61,315 nucleotides of DNA from Protostelium mycophagum. Lineage: Eukaryota > Evosea > Variosea > Protosteliida > Protosteliaceae. The stretch covers positions 3,150-64,464 of the forward strand of contig KV920936.1 of the NCBI GenBank assembly GCA_002081555.1. Reading direction: 5' to 3'. The translations under genes and the position numbers were made by a program. The stretch's first letter is position 1. Each line of letters begins with the position of its first letter. A model generated the notes under the pieces. That model saw nothing but the letters and a program-made list of their open reading frames with translations. It made no database searches and was not told the origin of the DNA. Below are positions 51,401 to 61,096 of the stretch, piece after piece.

Positions 51401-54312
51401 CGAGTCACTTTATGGTTCATTAATGACGCGGCATCACCTGTCATTTGAGAAGATCTGCAAGAGGTATCCCCCGAGTACGTTATTACTCAAATTGATGTCT
51501 GTCATATAAGACCACATCAATTGAGGGTCGATTTCGGCCTGTCAAAACTGTCACGATGACGTGTGATGACGTCATCATACCTCACTATCGTCAAACTTAT
51601 TGTTGGATCCGTCAAAAAAAGTGAGGGTCGTCGGGAGCCTTGAGAGGACTCTGCCGAAGAACAGATTATTCGCAAGGTTCAAATAGATTATATTCCTCGT
51701 TGTGAACTCTTGTTCCAAGAATTTTCCGCTCAAGCGGTTGTTTGACAGGTCCAACTGTTGTAGATGAGTGAATATCCTCTATTATTTATGTTATTAAGGT
51801 GGACCATACCCGAACAATTGTAAGGGCCAAGCTAGGCAGATAAAGAGTTCCAGTGAATTGATTATTGCTCAAGTCAAGAGTGGTCAGAGTGAAAATCTGT
51901 TGGTTTGATAGAGGTTTGAAGGTGTCCAGAGGTCCGCTCAGACGGTTATTCGACAGGGTCAGCATCTTTAAAGCTGCAGCGGTCACTGTGAGTGATTAGA
52001 TGAAGGGCTCACCAAACATTTTGGAGAATCCCGAAGGAAGAGGTCCGGTGAGAAGATTGTGGTCTAAGAATACACTAGACAGGGATATGCTGAGTTGTGG
52101 GATGCCTCCGGTCAATTGGTTGTTCCTCAGAGCCAGACTTTGTAATTTTTTGAGCTGTCCTAAACTTGAGGGAATCTTCGTCGGTCAGCATGACGTCATG
52201 TTCAAATGACATCATGACATGACGTCATAAAGATAATACCTGTCCGGAGAGATTATTGTAGGAGAGGTCAAGAAGCACCAACGAACTAAGATTTCCCAGG
52301 GAGTTCGGAATAACTCCGTTGAAAGAATTACCCGCCATATGTAGTTCCAGTATGTTCATGGGCATGTCAGGTATGGCTCCTCCAATGTTATTGTAGCTGA
52401 CAATAAGTCTTTGCATCTAAATATATTATCACCTCGTTGTAGATTGATAACACTTACGGAGGAGAGGGCTGTTAGGGAGGGCAATCTTCCATTGAGGTTG
52501 TTGCTGTCAATTGAATAATCGGTTAGATTATTTGGGTAAGAGGGGAAGACCGGAAGACCAGAAATATGATTATTTCCCAGGTGTAGATACATCAGATTGG
52601 GAAGATCTACGAGAGATTGGGGTATCTACAATGATCAGATTTCGTCGAAATTCAGTTGAAATTTCACCTCGCCAGTAACATAGTTATTGGAAAAATCCAA
52701 GAAGGTCAATGCTGTCATATTGCTCCATTGTGTCGGAATATTACCGGAAAATTGATTCGAAAGCAGTCTCAATTGAACGAGACTGTTCTGGGAACCAGAA
52801 AAAGTGGGGAGATTTCCCGACAGATAATTATTGGCACAAGAGAAGTAAGATAAAGAGGTGAAGCTGTTGAAATCTGGCAATGTCCCTGTCATCTTATTTC
52901 GTTCCAGATTAATCTGTCAGTTGTCAATTTCGTTTATTTGCAATTCGTCAAAGTTAGACTTGTCACTTGAAAAATATTTTACTCTGTTTGTAAGTAACAA
53001 AAATAATAAAAATAATAAAAATGACCTGTTGTAGTTGGAATAATGTGTTTAGATCGCTTGGAATATTTCCCCTGATGATGTTCTCACTGAAATCCAATGA
53101 AATTAGATTCCTCAGCTGACCCACCCTCTTTGGCATAGAGGTGAGGTCATTGTAAGATAGATTGAGATATCTTAACGACAACACATCATTGATCGTGTCA
53201 GGGATGTCACCTGTACAGTTAGTTGTAGATCGTCGAGTCGTGTACCTGTCAACTGATTGGCGCTCACGTCCAAATAGGTCAATTGCGTAAAAGACGTAAA
53301 GTCCGTCACATTGCCTGTCAATCTGACACGTGTCATGACGTGTCATCTTCGCCGGATTACCTGCTGTTGCTCAGGTCTAAGTAGGTCAAGTTGAAGCAAT
53401 TTTGTATGGAAGAAAGGCTCCCAATGACTTGCGAATTGGATATGTCCAAAACTCTGAGGCTTTTCGCGCCAGAAAAATCCGGGAGAGTTCCGTCGACGAG
53501 ATTATTCGATGAGAGGTTGAAATATTCTAATCTAGGTAGATTCCCAAAGTTGGGTGGAATAGTCTCTTATCCGGTCAGTGTTCGTCTGCAATCACAACAC
53601 CCACTGATAAAGTTGCCGCTCATGTCGAAAGATCTCAAATTTTGAAAATAAGAGAAGGCGGGAGGGATCGTCTGCATGACCTGCTGGTGGCTGATGTCAA
53701 GGACTTCTAATAATGTGGCATTTTCCAGAAATGAAACGTCTGAAAACAAGCTGTGGGAGACGTTGAAGTATGTCAAAGAGCGCCAATTAGAGGGTGGAAA
53801 TGCTCTGAGGAGAAATGAGTTCGAGATGTCCAAGTATGTCAAGTTCAAGAGTCCAAATGAAGGATCAAACTGTCAGCGTCAACCGATCACCATCTTCAAA
53901 GCTGTTTGATACCTGATAACCATTTGGAATATTTTGGGAGAGATCGATCACAGTTAGACTTGGAAATGGCCAGGTTACATTGATCAGACCAGCCGGCCGC
54001 AGGTTATTTCCCGAAAGACGCAGCTCGGAAACCGAACCTGTGAGAATGAGCGCAGAAGGAGAAGATCACGAACCATTCTCATTACAAATGACTCCATAGT
54101 AGGTGCAGTAATCAATCGCTGGGATCCAGTTCGTGTTGTTTTTCCAGGAATTTCCTGATGTGGTGATCAACGTATTGAAGTGAACGAATCAAACCTTCAA
54201 AGTAGACGAAGAAGTTGGCTAAAGCTTGCTTCTCAACACTGGACGACCCCACGGCGGCAAAAGTCAAAGGAATCCATATCAAAGACAACCAAATGATGCC
54301 GATACGAGACAT
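48401..54312 (-). CDS. LRR receptor kinase 2 (tyrosine-kinase-like)
   Basis: ATG at 54312 starts MSRIGIIWLSLIWIPLTFAA (signal peptide). The plant-receptor-type cap NSWKNNTNWIPAIDYCTYYG, then VICNENG, comes next. A long ectodomain of some twenty-plus leucine-rich repeats follows (about 54000-50350; for example LRYLNLSYNDLTSMPKRVGQ and LTFLDFSNNYVTGEV). The membrane-proximal module (ANISIQIVGNLDSFDRDDFL) is at about 50260-50150, and the transmembrane helix GAIIGIVIGSVFVVIILAAL at about 49790. The kinase has ASGNFGVVYRGEWNFTDVAL with the ATP lysine, KLNHPNIVRLYGIYRHDAEI, GVIHRDLAARNLLI, SDFGMSRESSAYEAES and IPYKWSAPEVV; HRDLAARN and the KWSAPE end are tyrosine-kinase style. The Ser-rich tail stops at 48401. 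More than thirty tiny introns often lie at LRR boundaries. Ligand unknown. It diverges from the GH18-like receptor gene. Confidence 0.9.
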
Positions 54313-54739
54313 AATGGTCGGTTGCAACCAGTGGCGAATCGGGAAAAACACTGTTCTATCGAACGTAGGGTGGAGTCTTTTGTGGTTTGGTCAACTACAA
54401 CTGTTTTGGTTGCAAATGGGTCATTGTATTGGGTTGGTTGTAGATCTGATTTGGGAGGTGGGTGTCTGTTGTCGACAAGTTTTATACAACCATAGAGGCA
54501 AGAACTTGAGAACTCAAGAGTAATCAAATCAACACCAACGCAAAGTTGGAAAAACAAAAATTATATAAAATGACGGAAGACAATGGTGGCCTCTAACACG
54601 ATTTGGGAGAGGAAGATCACAAACAATGAATATATAAATGGATAATTTTGATTCGTTGTAGAAGCAAAGAAAGTTCCAACGAATGTGTCATCTGCGACTG
54701 TCAGAGCCAGTCGATTCGATTGAACAATACGTACGAGTG
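54313..54739. promoter_or_regulatory. Divergent spacer between two receptor-kinase genes
   Basis: The 427 bp between LRR receptor kinase 2 (minus) and the GH18-like receptor kinase (plus). It contains GTCAACTACAACTGTTTTGG and GGTTGTAGATC (about 54389-54447), versions of the intron-associated word. A non-coding first exon and intron in the leader of either gene is therefore possible. No domain-bearing open frame was found. Confidence 0.35.
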
Positions 54740-57700
54740 ATGAACTACTTGCTTCCAATCCTGATTCTGTGCTTGTTGACTGTGACTCAAGCAGCACCTC
54801 TATTGACTGGTTATGCCCAGGATTGGGCGATATGGAACTCGGGAGCATGCTTTTTAGAGATCAGTCAAGTAAGAGCATCGAGATGAATCGAATCAATCCT
54901 TCGAGATTTATGATGAGCCTGATGACACAAAGATAAACATGAATAAATTCTCCCACATCTCTGTTCTATTCGCCAATTGGAACATGACAGATAACACCAT
55001 CTATCCACAATCCAATAGTAAGCGATTTGACAAGTGATGTCATGACGTCGTTTGTGATTATCGTCAACGTGATTGATCGCGATGTAGTGTTTTGAAAAGA
55101 ATAAAGAGGCGGTGATGTGTTGATCTATTCCCGAATAGACCAGCACATAACAACCTTTCACAACAAATAAGATGCAAAACAAATGCAGTTTCCTTCAATA
55201 AACCGAAGAATAAAAATTACAGATGCAAACACCCCCACCGGGTTCTACGGACAACTCCGATTTTTCGCCAAACAGAAGAAAAGCAACACGAAATTTCTGG
55301 TAAATTTCGATGAAATTTCCCACATCTTTCTCAGAATTTTCAGGTCACATTCTTTGGGCCGAGGTCTGAGCCACAGAACAACGTACCTGAACAACTTCGT
55401 GTTCTCGGAACAGACGCCGTTAAGCGTAAAAACTTTGTCAAGGTTGCCATAGACTACGTCAGAAATTCTGAATTTGATGGGATCGATCTACAATGGAATT
55501 GGAATAACCTGAACCCGATCGACAATCAGGTGATCATTTTTTGTCGACATTTTATTTTGCGAGATTACGTCCTTCTACAATGACGGACGAATCTTCTACG
55601 AATTTTCAGCGAAAATTATTGAAAAAATCAGACGGAGTGGGCTATTAATATCCTGGAAGAATTCAACAACACAATACAAAACGAAGACAGAGGTCAAAGA
55701 GATAAATTGTTGCTCAACTTGGTGACGAGTGGTGACTTCACCGCCATCAGCAGGTTACGCCTGAATGATCTTCAGAAATACGGTGATGACGTCATCGATT
55801 TTATGATGTCGTTTTTTCGGTCATGACATCGCATCGGATCACCTGAAAAAAGGGAGAATTTTGACTGGTTGTAGTTGGATGGGTTACCGTGACATCGGTT
55901 GATTATTACGGAGTGTTTTCCGGAAGTTATTCTGGTGCCTGCACGTCATCACCTTATGATAGCTTCCAAAACGCCGTGCAATCATTTCTTACCGTGATTC
56001 CCGCCGAAAAGGTCGGTTTAAATTTTGAATTGTTTTAACGTCATCTCTCGAAATTTGAAAAGGCTGAGAGAGGTAGTTGGTTCTTGCATTGCCAAACTAT
56101 GGAGACTCTTTCACTCTCCAAAATAAATCCAATCACTATCCAGGTACGATATTTCCGTGAAAATTCGTTGAGATGTAAATCTATTTTTAGGAGCCCCCAT
56201 CAAGGGACCGGGAGTAAAAGGTTGTCTTGCTGAGGGTATTTTATTAGCCGGAGAGGTGAATCTTCCAGGATTTTTCTTTGAATTTTCCGAGACTCTTTTG
56301 ACATTTCTACGGTTGTGAAATCTCCGTGAAATTTCTAAAGATAATTCAGGTGATAAAGGACTTGACGGAACCCGGGGTGGAGATATATCACAATGAATCA
56401 GCGCACACATCCTATTATGTTAAAGGTAGACAACGAATATATTTTCGGTACAATCGAGCCAAGTATCGTATCTCCACTTTTCCCGCCTTTTTGACGGGAG
56501 TGAGGATCTGAAATTTCTCAGAAATTTTCCTGAAAATGCTCCGGATACTGGAGTACAGAATTCACAAAGTGTTTTACTCACAATGAAGCAAAACAATTTA
56601 CCATATATGACAAAAACGTGCTTTGCCGCAAATAACAAAAATCATGCCACAGTCTTTTGCATCAAATCTCAAGTTGAAAGAATACAGGCGACCAATGGGT
56701 TGGCTACGAAGACAGCATCACCGTCACCGAAAAGGTGAATTTTCTCCGAAATTTCTACCATCTGAGATCTATTTTTAGGTGCAGCTGTTGAAAGATCTCG
56801 GCTTGTTGGGGTTGACATTGTGGAATGTTCGGAGTTCTGATGTCTTACCGGGTCTTGTCGCCGATGCTTATCAGAAGGTCTTCCCCTCGACTGGAAGGTG
56901 GGCTCGTTGTAGATCGATCTTCGGGTGAAATTTCGAAGAAAACTGACGGAAGATTCAGCACGGAGTCTGTCACTACAGCACCTGCGACTACAACGATGAA
57001 GACTGATGGCACAAAATCTGTCACTACAATGACGACTACAACGAGCCATTCGGAACAACTTCCTTTCTTCGAGAGATACGGGAAATACGTCATCGTGGCC
57101 GGATCTGTCGCTTTGGCGGGAATTGTCATATGCGGAATGATTCTATTTATAGCACTATATAAGAAGAAACTGAAGCAAAATGACCGCAGGTGAGTTCAAT
57201 TGAAATGTTAATAATCGCTCACGATTGCAGTTACTTCGAGTACGGCACAAATTATGGTGCCTTGAAGGGTCCATTCTCAGATGAGGAGGACAGATTAATT
57301 GATCCAGAGAAAGAGCAAGATTTCCTCAGGTTTTTATTTCTTTAAAAATTTATTGTCCAAAAGTTTAGACTGTTCGAAGACATTCTCCTTGCTTCGCGAG
57401 TTGTAGATGCGATTCGCAGATTCATGGTGACTCATTCGCATATTTAGGAAATACGTAAAAGGAGACAAGTGGGACACAATTCCTTTTGATCAAATCATCT
57501 TAGCGGAAGAAGTTGGAAGAGGTAAATTTCATTGAAATTTCATTTTATTACGATTCAAAAATATATACGTAAATATATAAAAATAAAATATAAAAGATTT
57601 ATATAAAAATAGAATATAAAAGATTTATATAAAAATAAAATATAAAAAATTAGAAAAAATGAAATATGCAGGGGCAGGAGGTATTGTGTTTAAAGGAAGA

Positions 57701-58847
57701 TGGCGCGGAACGACTGTCGCGGTAATATCTTTATTTCTACAACCAAATCGATCTTATCTTGCCTCACGGTTCCATACCGAGTTCTCGCGGTTACTACCGC
57801 GTCCTGTCAAACGACCCGAAATTCATTTAACACACGATTATTTTTCTTTGGAAATAACAAAAAAAGGTGAAGCAGATACCAGTTGAAAACGAAGCCAATG
57901 CACGTAATTACCTCGAAGAAATCGTCATCATGAAGCATTTACGCCCACACAACAACGTTGTACAGGTGATCACGTGACCCGTGTCACGAAATTTCTGAGA
58001 AATTTCAGTTCTTGGGAATCTCTGTCGACATTCGTAATCAGATGCTGTGTCTCATCACGCAATATTGTGATGGTGGATCTCTTTATGATCTGTTACATTC
58101 GGATACCATAATAGATGTTGCAATTTTGGAGAATATTATCAAAGGGATGGCAGCTGGTATGATGCACCTGGTGAGTTTTCGGCGAAATTTCCATTGGGTT
58201 TTATTGGAATGAGAAGATTGAAGATGTACAGCATAGTGAAGGAATTATTCATCGTGATTTAGCCGCGAGAAATATTCTATTAGATAAGACATATACCGGA
58301 AAAGTCTCAGGTCGACGATTTGAAATTTCAGCGAGATTTAACTGAAATTCCGCGTAGATTTCGGACTATCGAGGATGAGCCAGGGAGGAGAGCAGAGGAC
58401 TAACACAGCAGTGGGTCCGCTAAAACACATGGCACCAGAATGTCTACTCAACTCCGTCTACTCGGAAAAATCCGACGGTAATGTCCCCGAATTTTCAATG
58501 AAAACTCACATGTACAGTTTGGGCTTTCGGCGTGACTCTATTCGAGATATATTCGAGGTGAAATTTCACCACATCTTCTTCGAAGATTCCACGAATTTTC
58601 CGAGAAATTTCAGTTCGAAATGTCACTGAAATTTCACAGAACTGACCCGTACCCTTCTTTTGGCGCTTTGGAGGCAGCCACTCGCGTAGTCAGTAAAGAC
58701 GAACCGCTCAGACTGCCGACACCAGTCAACATGTCTAAGAGCATGAAGAAGATCTTCCTCTCTTGTTTTGAGCTGGATCCGAATGACAGACCCACACTAG
58801 ATCAACTGCATGCTGATATTGAGTGTTGTTCAGAACTTTTCATATAA
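54740..58847 (+). CDS. Receptor kinase with GH18 chitinase-like ectodomain, catalytic acid lost
   Basis: ATG at 54740 gives MNYLLPILILCLLTVTQAAP (signal peptide). A GH18 barrel then starts LTGYAQDWAIWNSGACFLEI and FSHISVLFANWNMT. The active-site strand reads VRNSEFDGIDLQWNWNN where active chitinases have DGxDxDxE, so the proton-donor Glu is Asn and the second Asp is Gln. Later GH18 landmarks survive: VLALPNYGDSFTLQNKSNHY, GAPIKGPGVKGCLAEGILLA, GDQWVGYEDSITVTEKVQLL and LTLWNVRSSD. A Thr/Ser-rich stalk (VTTAPATTTMK) precedes the TM helix YVIVAGSVALAGIVICGMIL. The kinase is complete: GRGAGGIVFKGRWRGTTVA, VKQIPVENEANARNYLEEIV, EGIIHRDLAARNILLD, VSDFGLSRMSQGG, GPLKHMAPECL and DPNDRPTLDQLHADI. The stop is at 58845. 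A glycan-binding sensor is inferred, like the chitinase-related receptor kinase of tobacco (CHRK1). Confidence 0.9.
57587..57652 (+). repeat. AT-only tandem repeat inside a kinase intron
   Basis: About two and a half copies of a 26-bp unit, AATATAAAAGATTTATATAA plus AAATAG, lie in the intron just before the glycine-loop exon of the GH18-like receptor kinase. It is nearly pure A+T and the copies differ by one or two bases, so the expansion should be recent. Confidence 0.7.
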
Positions 58848-59312
58848 ATGCACAAAACAATCTGTGACAATCATATCTACATCATCATCTTGACATATGA
58901 TACAGTGACGTCATTTATCACCTCCAATGCATTGATTTTAAATGCAAAAACATGTTGCCTCATTTATGGCTGTTCGCCTCATTCAAAAAACATCCCCCAG
59001 AGATTTCCAGGATCATGTGGATATGGACAACCACCGAATCACTGGTGGTATCGTCGGATGGACCTCCCTCGAATTGATCACAACACACGCTCCCCTCTTC
59101 AGGATTCTCGGTTTCAGCAAGATTCCGTTGATGGACACGGCACTTCCTTTTCTGTAGACGAGGATGCTCTTGCTCTTCTTTGTGATCATCCTGAGCAGCT
59201 GCGGGAGAGGGGGCGATTTACCTACTGCTTTGAAGAGCGAAATTAACTCAGGTGCCAGTTCTGTGTTTCGTCTTTGCGCTTCGGAACACGTTCCACGACT
59301 GAGATGTTGTCG
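58848..59312. other. Unresolved open stretch downstream of receptor kinase
   Basis: Two overlapping plus-strand frames (58848-59246, whose ATG directly follows the kinase stop, and 58942-59157 starting MQKHVASFMAVRLIQKTSPR) and a minus-strand frame are all open. None has a recognisable domain. A pyrimidine-AG (CATCCTGAGCAG, about 59189-59200) could be a splice acceptor. A small gene may be here but strand and exons cannot be chosen. Confidence 0.3.
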
Positions 59313-59400
59313 GGTGAAAATTGCCAAAACTTTGGGTGAAAATTGCCAAAACTTTGGGTGAAAATTGCCAAAACTTTGGGTGAAAATTGCCAAAACTTTG
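59313..59400. repeat. Perfect 22-bp tandem repeat, four copies
   Basis: Four head-to-tail copies of a 22-bp unit, GGTGAAAATTGCCAAAACTT plus TG, with no mismatch between copies. The unit is internally near-palindromic around AAAATTGCCAAAACTTT. Identity of all copies argues for recent expansion or strong homogenisation. It sits just 3' of the receptor kinase region. Confidence 0.9.
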
Positions 59401-59642
59401 GAATTTAGAGGCAAGCTTGGCATTTCAGACCCGAAGGTTGATTAAGCACAGAACAGTGTCCCTTTTTGATGATCAGAAACATATTTTAAGCGGAGATGGG
59501 TTCATTTTATACTTTCACACTTTGAGGAGTGCAACCATGATTTGAGATATTAAATAGAATAAACAGATGATAAAAGAAGGTAACCTTGCCCCGGTGAGAT
59601 GAAAGTCGGAGACGAAGAAAGCAGCCAGAAAAAGACCAGAAA

Positions 59643-59692
59643 TTTCCCGGCGGACACGGATTTGTAACTTTTCCAATAATTTCAATTTATTG
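59643..59692. mobile_element. Isolated end of the CCGGCGGACACGG MITE family
   Basis: The sequence TTTCCCGGCGGACACGGATT followed by TGTAACTTTTCC matches the terminal inverted repeat of the complete element at 60857-61077, including CCGGCGGACACGGATTTGTA. No matching right end is seen before the next element (59704). This is most likely a relict end or a copy cut by the neighbouring insertion. Confidence 0.65.
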
Positions 59693-59703
59693 TTATTATT
59701 ATT

Positions 59704-59794
59704 GCAGAGTTTGGTCAGATTTTCCACACCACGTTAAAAATCTCGGTATTAACGTGTCCATTACCGAGAAGAGGGGAATCCGACCAAATCCTGC
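59704..59794. mobile_element. Short inverted-repeat element A (GCAG.GTTTGGTCAGATT type)
   Basis: A 91-bp unit with ends GCAGAGTTTGGTCAGATTTTCC and the complement of GGGGAATCCGACCAAATCC-TGC, 22 bp each with about four mismatches. Inner sequence TCTCGGTATTAACG...TTACCGAGA adds a second dyad, so the whole could fold into one long hairpin. No coding capacity. Flanks are AT-rich (TTATTATT / AATATTAT), so the target duplication cannot be fixed. Confidence 0.65.
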
Positions 59795-59830
59795 AATATT
59801 ATCAATATTATTTCAGAGTTTGGTCAGATT

Positions 59831-59922
59831 GCAGGATTTGGTCAGATTCCCTACACTACGTTAAGAATCTCGGTAATTAATGGGTTTGTTACCAAGAAGT
59901 GGGAAATCTGACCAAACCCTGC
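59831..59922. mobile_element. Short inverted-repeat element B, related to A
   Basis: A 92-bp unit with ends GCAGGATTTGGTCAGATTCC and the complement of GGAAATCTGACCAAACCCTGC. The inner TCTCGGTAATTAATGG...TTACCAAGA corresponds to the inner dyad of element A. An extra half-end, TCAGAGTTTGGTCAGATT, directly precedes it (59813-59830), as if one copy had inserted into or recombined with another. Same family as A. Confidence 0.65.
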
Positions 59923-60230
59923 AATATCATTAATTATTGTCGCACCTCAGAATATCTTGACATGACATTAACATGACACCCAAAAAATCAATCCAGCAGA
60001 CTGACCTAGGCTGTGAAGCATCCATTGTGTAAAATTGACCGACAATTGAAACATTATTGAGCACAGATTCAATGAGGCTGCCATACCACAACCTGAGGAG
60101 TTGTGAAAGGTGATATTACCCCGCGATGTATCATATGGCAATTGGTGAGGTGTACAAATGCGTCTGCCAGGCAATAGACCTTCTGAATTCATTTCTTTGA
60201 GGCTAGAGTGAGGATGAAGAGAGTGATGAG
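59923..60230. other. Spacer with no assigned gene
   Basis: A minus-strand frame (59968-60192) is open but has no recognisable domain. Just beyond it on the minus strand a short ATG frame reads MDLLKTLLHKNAILLITLFI and stops after 27 codons. It looks like a signal peptide or anchor, but the join to the neighbouring frame cannot be shown. A broken or unresolved small secreted-protein gene is possible. Confidence 0.25.
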
Positions 60231-60262
60231 GAGAATGGCGTTCTTGTGGAGAAGCGTCTTAA

Positions 60263-60700
60263 GAAGATCCATTTCCTTGGTGTGGAACGCACATTTTCTG
60301 GCAGATTAGAATCATCAAAGACGGAGTAGAATGCTTCATCCACTCTTTAATTTGTCAGGGAGAATTCTTGACCTTTTGTGAGCTCTTTCCAGTAAATCTT
60401 CATTCCAATGAAGCCGAATGCATTGATGTGGTGAAGGACATGATTAATAATGAAGGATTGGAGGAGATATGCACACAAGATGTAAAGCCAAAAGTCCTGC
60501 AAGGATTTTTTGATGCTTTAGGGCTCCCAATGATAAACACCAATGAAGTCATGGCAGAAAAGTCAGTGTTTCTGAAAATTGTGGCTGATATCACAGCAGA
60601 TCAGTGGTTGACATTGAAGAAATGGAGGAAGAATCCATACTGTCTGACGCACCCAATGAGTTCCATTGAGTGTTGTCAAATACCTCTGTCAAATACATAA
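60263..60700 (+). CDS. Hypothetical protein fragment
   Basis: If a 33-nt intron (60326-60358, GTAGAATGC...TTTGTCAG) is removed, a frame reads IRIIKDG then GEFLTFCELFPVNLHSNEAE, CIDVVKDMINNEGLEEICTQ, KPKVLQGFFDALGLPMINTN and KWRKNPYCLTHPMSSIECCQ, ending IPLSNT at 60700. It has a protein-like, amphipathic helical composition but no ATG was found and no family is recognised. Only the long last exon is reasonably supported. Confidence 0.35.
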   Translation, partial: EDPFPWCGTHIFWQIRIIKDGVECFIHSLICQGEFLTFCELFPVNLHSNEAECIDVVKDMINNEGLEEICTQDVKPKVLQGFFDALGLPMINTNEVMAEKSVFLKIVADITADQWLTLKKWRKNPYCLTHPMSSIECCQIPLSNT

Positions 60701-60856
60701 CAGTACTATACAAAGCAGAGTCCTTCCAATATAAAGTGAGGTGATGTCACATAGGATATACATGACTTCTGATGGAAGGTGTCAGCAAGGTCCGAAACGT
60801 TTATGAACTGAGGCTCAAGTCTTGTTTGGAAGTAGGAATTAATAGCGATGAAGCTA

Positions 60857-61077
60857 TTACCCGGCAGACACGGATTTGTACAAAGTTCAAAATTAATTTT
60901 GAAAGCAATTAATTATTTTTTTATAATCCCGGTGAGCAACGTGACCATTGCGGTAAGCGATTGTCACCCCGGTGACCACCTTACCGTGACACTCGCGTTC
61001 TGTACCGGGATTGTTGAAAAATTATTTGCTTCAAACGATAATTTTGAAATTGGTACAAATCCGTGTCCGCCGGGTAA
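60857..61077. mobile_element. Complete non-coding MITE, mariner-like TA target site
   Basis: A 221-bp element with terminal inverted repeats beginning TTACCCGG(C/A)(G/A)GACACGG and continuing through GATTTGTAC and TTCAAAATTA for roughly 60 bp with mismatches. It is bounded by TA on both sides (60855-60856 and 61078-61079), the duplication expected of the Tc1/mariner superfamily. The centre has a further GTGACC/GGTGAC and CGGTAAGCG/CCTTACCG dyad. It has no transposase. A related isolated end lies at 59643. It sits 20 bp from the 3' end of the 3CxxC gene. Confidence 0.85.
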
Positions 61078-61096
61078 TATAAGGCAGTTTATTATG

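Noticed and set aside
56825-57193. Thr/Ser-rich TM frame as a separate small membrane protein
   Set aside because: Splice phases connect it upstream to the GH18 end (YQKVFPSTGR) and downstream to the kinase, so it is the stalk and TM of the receptor.
54740-58847. Annotation of the GH18 domain as an active chitinase
   Set aside because: The DxxDxDxE motif lacks the catalytic Glu and one Asp.
58848-59246. 132-codon frame overlapping the kinase stop (TAAATG) as an overlapping gene
   Set aside because: Start-stop overlap is a bacterial feature and unlikely in a eukaryote; the frame has no recognisable domain.
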